8,008 nt of DNA from Gammaproteobacteria bacterium. GTDB lineage: Bacteria; Pseudomonadota; Gammaproteobacteria; Chromatiales; Chromatiaceae. This document shows positions 1 through 4,837 of the stretch, piece by piece. The position numbers were made by a program, and so were the translations under genes. Location: contig SBFV01000087.1 of the NCBI GenBank assembly GCA_006227775.1, forward strand, positions 1 through 8,008. Reading direction: 5' to 3'. Below the pieces are notes generated by a model. It was given only the letters and a program-made list of their open reading frames with translations, ran no database searches and was not told the origin of the DNA. Position 1 is the first letter of the stretch; the number at the start of each line of letters is the position of its first letter.

Positions 1-1
1 G

Positions 2-517
2 CTCGACTGGCTCAATCAGCACTATATCCAGCACGCCGATCCCAGGCGGATCGCCCATCTGCTGCGCCCCCACCTCGGTGACTTGGGAATCGACCCGGCC
101 GAGGGTGCCGACCTGGTGGCGGTGGTCAAGGCCCAGGCGGCCCGGGCCAAGACCTTGGTGGAACTGGCGCGCATCAGTGCCTTCGTCTACCGTGACTTCG
201 AGGACTATGACGAGGCCGCGGCGAGGAAACACCTGGGTCCGGCGGCGGAGGAACCCTTGTCCCTCCTGCGGAGGGAACTGGACATGCTGGCCCTGGAGGA
301 CTGGGAACCAGGGACCCTGGAGCACGTGGTCCACCGCGTGGCGGAAGAGCTGGACCTGAATCTGGGCAAGGTCGCCCAGCCCCTGCGCGTGGCGGTGGTG
401 GGGCGGGCCGCCTCACCGGGGATCGATCTTACCCTGACTCTGGTCGGCAAGGAGGCGACCTTGCGCCGCATCGACCGGGCCCTCGGCACTATCCGCCAGC
501 AGCGGGTGGAGGGGTGA
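2..517 (+). CDS. gltX: Glutamyl-tRNA synthetase, C-terminal part (5' end outside window)
   Basis: Glutamyl-tRNA synthetase is a cytoplasmic class I enzyme that charges tRNA-Glu with glutamate using ATP. The frame is open from base 2 and gives 171 residues ending at the TGA at 515-517. They correspond to the helical anticodon-binding C-terminal domain. The fragment begins LDWLNQHYIQ and continues with KTLVELA, an FVYRDFEDYD stretch, AARKHLGP and, near the end, GKVAQPLRVAVVGRAASPGID. All of these match the order in E. coli GltX (WLN-YYI, CKTLKEMA, FYEDF, AKKHLRP, GKVGMPLRVAVTG). The catalytic HIGH and KMSKS regions lie upstream of the window, so activity and tRNA discrimination cannot be judged. 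An ATG at 83 is internal and is not a start. The gene faces trkH tail to tail across 26 bp. Identification is by recalled family similarity and is very secure. Confidence 0.96.
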   Translation, partial: LDWLNQHYIQHADPRRIAHLLRPHLGDLGIDPAEGADLVAVVKAQAARAKTLVELARISAFVYRDFEDYDEAAARKHLGPAAEEPLSLLRRELDMLALEDWEPGTLEHVVHRVAEELDLNLGKVAQPLRVAVVGRAASPGIDLTLTLVGKEATLRRIDRALGTIRQQRVEG

Positions 518-528
518 TGGCCTGATAT

Positions 529-566
529 CTCTGGCCCTGGCGCCTAGGGTCGCCAGAAGGCTGGAG
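529..566. terminator. Imperfect hairpin between convergent gltX and trkH, possible terminator
   Basis: An inverted repeat lies 12 nt after the gltX stop. The inner stem CTGGCG (537-542) pairs with CGCCAG (551-556) around an 8-base loop that contains the trkH stop codon. The stem continues outward after a 2-base bulge (557-558): 529-536 pairs with 559-566, with two G-U wobbles in the + strand RNA. That makes about 14 pairs in the gltX transcript. In the trkH transcript the two wobbles become A-C mismatches, so the fold is weaker there. No T-run follows on either side, so this is not a textbook Rho-independent terminator. It may instead be a 3'-end stabilising structure or Rho-assisted stop. 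Call made from base pairing only. Confidence 0.4.
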
Positions 567-1995
567 CCAGGAGGACCAGGAGGGTGAAGACCTCCAGACG
601 CCCCAAGAGCATGGCGAAGCAGAGGATCCACTTGGCGGTGGGGCTGAGGTTGACGAAATGAGCCCCAACCTCCCCCAAGCCGGGCCCCAGGTTGTTGAGG
701 GCGGCGGCGACGGCGGAGAAGGCGGTGGTCAGGTCCAGGCCGGTGGCGGCGAGGGCCAGGTACATCAGGGTGAAGCAGGCGACATAGAGGGAGAAAAAGC
801 CCCAGACGGCATCCACGACGCGATGGTTGACGCTGCGGCCGCCGACACGGACGGGAATCTGGGCGTTGGGGTGGATGAGGCGGTCGATCTCCCGCAGGCC
901 CTGCTTGATGAGTAGCAGGAAACGGATGACCTTGATCCCCCCGCCGGTGCTACCGGCGCAGCCACCGACGAAGCTGCTGAAGATCAAGAGGATGCCCAGG
1001 AAGATCGGCCATTCGTAAAAGGCCGAGGTGCTGAAGCCGGTGGTGGTAGCGATGGAGACGGTGTGGAAGAGCCCCTGGAGGAAAGACTCGCTCCAACTGA
1101 CATAGGTGCCGGTGAGGTAGAGGCCCAGGCAGACGATGGCGGTGGTGAGGGCCATGAGGACCAGGTAGAAGCGGAACTCGCTGTCCAACCAATAGCCCGA
1201 CAGGCTGCGACGGTTCCAGGCGAGGAAGTGCAAGGCGAAATTGACCCCCGAGATGAGCATGAAGACCACGGCGATCATCTCGATGAGATCGCTGTCGAAA
1301 AAACCGATACTGGCGTCATGGGTCGAGAACCCGCCGATGGCCACGGTAGAGAAGGAATGACCAATAGCGTCGAAGGGGGTCATGCCCGCCAGCCAGTAGG
1401 CCAGGGCGCAGGCGATGGTCAGCCCGAGGTAGATGTACCAGAGGGCCTTGGCGGTCTCGGTGATGCGGGGGGTGAGCTTGTTGTCCTTGACGGGCCCGGG
1501 GGTCTCGGCCCGGTAGAGTTGCATGCCGCCGATGCCCAGGATGGGCAGGATGGCGACCGCGAGGACGATGATGCCCATGCCGCCTAGCCATTGGAGTTGC
1601 TGGCGGTAATAGAGGATGGCGGGGGGCAGTTCGTCCAGACCGATGATGACCGTGGCCCCGGTGGTGGTCAGGCCGGAAATGGATTCGAAAGCAGCGTCGG
1701 TAATGGAAAGATGGGGTTCCTCGGCGAGGACGAAGGGGAGGGCGCCGGCCAGACCCAGGACGCTCCAGAACAGGGCCACCACCATGAAGCCTTCCCGGAG
1801 CTTGAGTTCCTCGCGCTTATGGCGGACCGGTAACCAGATGAGGGTGCCCAGCACCAGCAGCAGGACCATGGCGGTCAGGAAGGCCTCGGCGGTGCCGTCC
1901 TCGTAGAAGTAGGACACCCCGACCGGGGGCAGTATGGTGAGGCTGAAGACCATCAGGAGCAGTCCCAGCACCTTCTGGACGGCGGCGGCTTTCAT
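544..1995 (-). CDS. trkH: Trk potassium uptake system, membrane subunit TrkH
   Basis: TrkH is the inner-membrane K+-translocating subunit of the Trk system and works as a dimer gated by the cytoplasmic TrkA ring. The 483 aa equal the length I recall for E. coli TrkH/TrkG, and similarity runs end to end. The protein has four repeated M1-P-M2 units. Their filter segments are visible in order: GLTTTGAT (about residues 108-115), AIGGFST (219-225), TTTGFST (317-323) and NNLGPGLG (434-441), each carrying the filter glycine. The conserved GGCAGSTGGGIKVIR stretch (344-358) in the gating region of the third repeat is present, and the protein ends GRLEVFTLLVLLAPAFWRP as in the family. The ATG at 1995 gives the usual start with a short N-terminus before the first hydrophobic helix; a G-rich stretch just upstream could serve as ribosome binding site. 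It lies 97 nt downstream of trkA. No defect is seen. Confidence 0.97.
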   Translation of the reverse strand: MKAAAVQKVLGLLLMVFSLTILPPVGVSYFYEDGTAEAFLTAMVLLLVLGTLIWLPVRHKREELKLREGFMVVALFWSVLGLAGALPFVLAEEPHLSITDAAFESISGLTTTGATVIIGLDELPPAILYYRQQLQWLGGMGIIVLAVAILPILGIGGMQLYRAETPGPVKDNKLTPRITETAKALWYIYLGLTIACALAYWLAGMTPFDAIGHSFSTVAIGGFSTHDASIGFFDSDLIEMIAVVFMLISGVNFALHFLAWNRRSLSGYWLDSEFRFYLVLMALTTAIVCLGLYLTGTYVSWSESFLQGLFHTVSIATTTGFSTSAFYEWPIFLGILLIFSSFVGGCAGSTGGGIKVIRFLLLIKQGLREIDRLIHPNAQIPVRVGGRSVNHRVVDAVWGFFSLYVACFTLMYLALAATGLDLTTAFSAVAAALNNLGPGLGEVGAHFVNLSPTAKWILCFAMLLGRLEVFTLLVLLAPAFWRP

Positions 1996-2008
1996 GCCCC
2001 GCCACCCC

Positions 2009-2026
2009 GCCGGCGAGCAGGCCGGC
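2009..2026. repeat. GCCGGC inverted repeat close upstream of trkH start
   Basis: GCCGGC at 2009-2014 and again at 2021-2026 flank a 6-base spacer. In the trkH leader RNA this makes a perfect 6-bp all-GC stem with a 6-nt loop, ending 13 nt before the trkH ATG at 1995. Because each arm is itself a palindrome, the arms can also be read as direct repeats. The position would let it affect ribosome access to the G-rich Shine-Dalgarno region. In DNA of this GC content such stems also arise by chance. Confidence 0.35.
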
Positions 2027-2050
2027 CCCCTGGATCCAGACGCGGCCCGG

Positions 2051-2091
2051 GCTCAGGTCCCGGTATCCGGGCAAAGGTTTCCGACCTGAGC
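2051..2091. promoter_or_regulatory. Perfect 9-bp inverted repeat just after trkA stop, candidate RNA structure
   Basis: GCTCAGGTC (2051-2059) and GACCTGAGC (2083-2091) are exact reverse complements separated by 23 bases. Inside the spacer a smaller hairpin, CCCGG-TAT-CCGGG (2059-2071), can form. The small stem shares base 2059 with the large one, so the two compete by a single pair. The structure begins 1 nt after the trkA stop codon and fills most of the 97-nt trkA-trkH gap (1996-2092). No T-run follows on the - strand, so simple termination is doubtful. Attenuation, mRNA end protection or a protein-binding site are possible. I see no convincing promoter in the gap, so trkH is probably expressed by read-through from trkA. 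Confidence 0.45.
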
Positions 2092-2092
2092 T

Positions 2093-3466
2093 TCACAGGA
2101 AGGTCACCGGCACCTGGAACAGCTTTTCCACCTCCGCCACCCAGTGTTTGTCCTGGAGGAAGAGGATGACGTGGTCCTCGGCCTGGATGACCGTGTCGTG
2201 GTGGGCCATGAGGACTTCCGGGCCGCGGACGATGGCGCCGATGGTGGTACCCGGCGGCAGCTTGATCTTCTCGATGGGTCGGCCGATCACCTTGCTCAGC
2301 CTGGCATCGCCGTGGGCGATGGCCTCGATGGCCTCGGCCACGCCGCGCCGCAGGGAATGCACGGCCACTACGTCGCCCCGGCGCACGTGTTTCAGCAGGC
2401 TGCCGATGGTGGCCTGCTGAGGGGAGATGACCACGTCGATGCCGCCGCTTTGCATCAGCTCCACGTAGGCCGGGCGGTTGATGAGTGCCATGACCTTGCG
2501 CGCCCCCAGGCGCTTGGCGAGCATGGCGGAAAGGATGTTGTCCTCGTCGTCGTTGGTCACGGCGCAGAAGACGTCGGTGTCCTCGATGTTCTCCTCCCGC
2601 AGCAAGTTCTCGTCGGCGGCGTCACCGTGGAGGACGATGGTGCGCTCCAGGATCTCGGCGATCTGCTTGCTGCGGTTGAGGTCCCGCTCGATCAGCTTGA
2701 CCCGGAAGTCATTCTCCGTCGCGCTGGCCAGTCGGGTGCCGATGTTGCCGCCCCCGGCGAAGATCAGGCGCTTGTAAGGCATCTCCAGTCGCTGGAGCTC
2801 CCCCATGACGGTGGCGATATGGCTGGGGGCGGCAATGAAGAAGACCTCGTCGTTGGCCTCGATGATGGTGTCCCCGGTGGGCTCGATGGCACGGTCCTGG
2901 CGATAGATGGCCGCGACCCGGGTCTCCACGTCCGGCATATGATCGTAGAGGGTGCGCAGGGCCTGTCCTACCAGGGGACCGCCCTCGTAGGCCCGGACCG
3001 CCACCAGCCGCACCCGGCCACCGGCGAAGTCCAGGACCTGGAGGCTGCCGGGGTGCTCCAGCAGGCGCAGGATGTACTGGGTGACCAGTTGTTCGGGGCT
3101 GATGCAGACGTTGATGGGCAGGGCGCCGGTGGCGAAGAGCTCCGGGTGTTCGAGAAAGCCGGGGGACCGCACCCGGGCGATGCGCGTCGGGGTATGGAAC
3201 AGGGTGTAGGCCACCTGACAGGCGATCATGTTGGTCTCGTCACTGTTGGTGACGGCCAGAATGATGTGGGCGTCCTCCGCCCCGGCCCGCTGCAGTACGT
3301 CGGGGTGGGCGCCATGGCCGTGGACGGTGCGCAGGTCGAAGCGGTCCTGGAGTTCCCGCAACAGGGTGGGGTTCTGATCCACCACCGTGATGTCGTTGGC
3401 CTCGCCGGAGAGGTTGGCGGCTACGGACCGGCCCACCTGGCCGGCGCCAAGGATGATGATCTTCAT
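2093..3466 (-). CDS. trkA: Trk potassium uptake regulatory subunit TrkA (NAD-binding RCK protein)
   Basis: TrkA is the peripheral, nucleotide-binding subunit that gates TrkH, with NAD(H) and adenine nucleotides as ligands. The 457 aa match the family's tandem layout. The first RCK-N Rossmann fold has GAGQVG at residues 8-13 region (MKIIILGAGQVGRSVA) and an acidic D30 closing the second strand. RCK-C 1 covers about 143-225. The second RCK-N fold has AGGGNIGTRLA near 237-247 and E260. RCK-C 2 covers about 370-453. Both dinucleotide motifs look intact. The ATG at 3466 lies 1 nt after the ntrX stop (TGACATG). AAGGAA at 3477-3482, inside the ntrX end, gives a Shine-Dalgarno with a 10-nt spacer, so translation is probably coupled to ntrX. 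No soluble-domain truncation or frameshift is seen. Confidence 0.97.
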   Translation of the reverse strand: MKIIILGAGQVGRSVAANLSGEANDITVVDQNPTLLRELQDRFDLRTVHGHGAHPDVLQRAGAEDAHIILAVTNSDETNMIACQVAYTLFHTPTRIARVRSPGFLEHPELFATGALPINVCISPEQLVTQYILRLLEHPGSLQVLDFAGGRVRLVAVRAYEGGPLVGQALRTLYDHMPDVETRVAAIYRQDRAIEPTGDTIIEANDEVFFIAAPSHIATVMGELQRLEMPYKRLIFAGGGNIGTRLASATENDFRVKLIERDLNRSKQIAEILERTIVLHGDAADENLLREENIEDTDVFCAVTNDDEDNILSAMLAKRLGARKVMALINRPAYVELMQSGGIDVVISPQQATIGSLLKHVRRGDVVAVHSLRRGVAEAIEAIAHGDARLSKVIGRPIEKIKLPPGTTIGAIVRGPEVLMAHHDTVIQAEDHVILFLQDKHWVAEVEKLFQVPVTFL

Positions 3467-3467
3467 G

Positions 3468-4835
3468 TCAGCGCCGTTCCTTGATCTCGATGCCCAGGGA
3501 ACGGAGCTTGCGGTAGAGGTGGGTGCGCTCCATGCCCGCTTCCTTGGCCATCTTGCTGACGTTGCCGCCGTGTTTTTCCAATTGGTATTCCAGGTAGGTC
3601 TTCTCGAACTGTTCCCGGGCCTCGCGCAGGGGCTGGTCGAAGGACATGAGACCCTCCAGATTCGGTGCCGGGGTACTCCTGGCGGCCCCCAGGGTGGACT
3701 CGACCTCGTCCTGGGAGACCTCGTCCCCCGCCCCCAGGATGAGGACCCGCTGCACCAGGTTCTTCAACTCGCGGATGTTCCCCGGCCAGGCGTAATTGCG
3801 CATGTAGTTCTGGGCGCCGACGCTGAACCGGCGGTAGGGGAGCTTCTCGTGGGTGGCGAAGTAATCGACGTAATAGTTCAACAACTCCGGGATGTCCTCG
3901 TTGTGGTCGCGCAGGGGGGGAACCTGGAGAGGGACCACGTTGAGGTGGTAAAAGAGGTCCTCGCGGAAGCGTCCGGCGCGCACCTCCTCCTCCAGATTGT
4001 GCTGGGTGGCGGCGATCAGGCGGACGTCGATGATCACCGGCTCCGTACCCCCTACCCGCAGGAAGGAGCCCGTGTCCAGGGCGCCGAGGAGTTGGGCCTG
4101 AACGCTGAGGTCCATGTCGCCCACCTCGTCGAGGAGCAGGGTGCCGCCGGCGGCTTGTTCCAGACCGCCGTAGTGAACATGGCTTTCCTGTTCGCTGCCG
4201 AACAGCTCCCGGGCGGCGTTGACGCGGGCGATGCCCGACACGCCGAGGTCGATGAAGGGCCGTTCCCGGCGGGCGCTCTGGGAGTGCAGATAGCGGGCGA
4301 AGGTCTCCCGGCCGCTGCCGGCCTCGCCGTTGATGAGGACCCAGGTATCGTGCTGGGCGATGCGCTTCACCTGTTCCCGCAGGCGCTGCATGGCCGGACT
4401 ACGGCCGATGGGCTCGTGGACCAGGGCGGTGCGCCGCTTGAGACCAATGTTCTCCCGGGCCAGTTTGTCCGCTTCCAAGGCCCGCTCCGTGGTCAGCAGC
4501 AGCTTGGCCATGGACAGGGGTTTTTCCAGGAAGTCATAGGCCCCCAGGCGGGTGGCCTCCACGGCCGTCTCCACGGTGCCATGGCCGGACATCATGATCA
4601 CCGGGCAGGGCAGGCCGTCATCCTCCGCCCATTCCTTGAGCAGGCTGATACCGTCCAGATCGGGCATCCAGATATCCAGCAGGATGAGGTCCGGTCGGCG
4701 TTCGCGCAGGGCGCGGCGGGCGGTGGCGCCGTTCTCGGCGGTGGCGACGGCGTAACCCTCGTCCTCCAGGATCTCCTGGACCAGGGCGCGAATATCGGGC
4801 TCGTCGTCGACCACCAGGATGTAGGCTGCGCTCAT
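3468..4835 (-). CDS. ntrX: NtrX-type response regulator with degenerate AAA+ domain
   Basis: This is an NtrC-family regulator of 455 aa, the partner of the NtrY kinase encoded directly upstream. The receiver domain (about 1-120) has the acidic pair D10/D11, phospho-acceptor D54 in LLDIWMPDLDG, S83 and K105, all intact. The AAA+ domain (about 140-370) has Walker B LLLDEVGD (233-240) and sensor II WPGNIREL (349-356). The Walker A reads GEAGSGRE (170-177), with Arg where the catalytic Lys is expected. The sigma54-contacting GAFTGA loop is absent after ELFGSEQ (210-216). The second Arg-finger position is H297. A Fis-type helix-turn-helix closes the protein (about 410-448, GNVSKMAKEAGMERTHLYRKL). 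Loss of GAFTGA is known for Brucella NtrX and supports NtrX rather than NtrC. I chose the ATG at 4835, 2 nt after the ntrY stop; a TTG at 4841 overlapping that stop would add two residues. The upstream ribosome binding site is weak. Confidence 0.92.
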   Translation of the reverse strand: MSAAYILVVDDEPDIRALVQEILEDEGYAVATAENGATARRALRERRPDLILLDIWMPDLDGISLLKEWAEDDGLPCPVIMMSGHGTVETAVEATRLGAYDFLEKPLSMAKLLLTTERALEADKLARENIGLKRRTALVHEPIGRSPAMQRLREQVKRIAQHDTWVLINGEAGSGRETFARYLHSQSARRERPFIDLGVSGIARVNAARELFGSEQESHVHYGGLEQAAGGTLLLDEVGDMDLSVQAQLLGALDTGSFLRVGGTEPVIIDVRLIAATQHNLEEEVRAGRFREDLFYHLNVVPLQVPPLRDHNEDIPELLNYYVDYFATHEKLPYRRFSVGAQNYMRNYAWPGNIRELKNLVQRVLILGAGDEVSQDEVESTLGAARSTPAPNLEGLMSFDQPLREAREQFEKTYLEYQLEKHGGNVSKMAKEAGMERTHLYRKLRSLGIEIKERR

Positions 4836-4837
4836 GC

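Noticed and set aside
517..525. ATG overlapping the gltX stop codon (GTGATGGCCTGA)
   Set aside because: The frame is only two codons long before TGA, so it is not a gene.
1817..2074. Open frame on the - strand starting in the trkA-trkH gap
   Set aside because: It runs into trkH in a different frame, has no homology that I recognise, and would need translation through the inverted repeat.
2071..2090. Possible sigma54-type element (TTTGC with upstream GG) ahead of trkH
   Set aside because: The GG-to-GC spacing is 12 or 8 bases instead of 10, and the flanking consensus is missing.
2144..3484. 446-codon open frame on the + strand opposite trkA
   Set aside because: It mirrors the complete trkA gene; composition is Gly/Asp/Val/His-rich without motifs.
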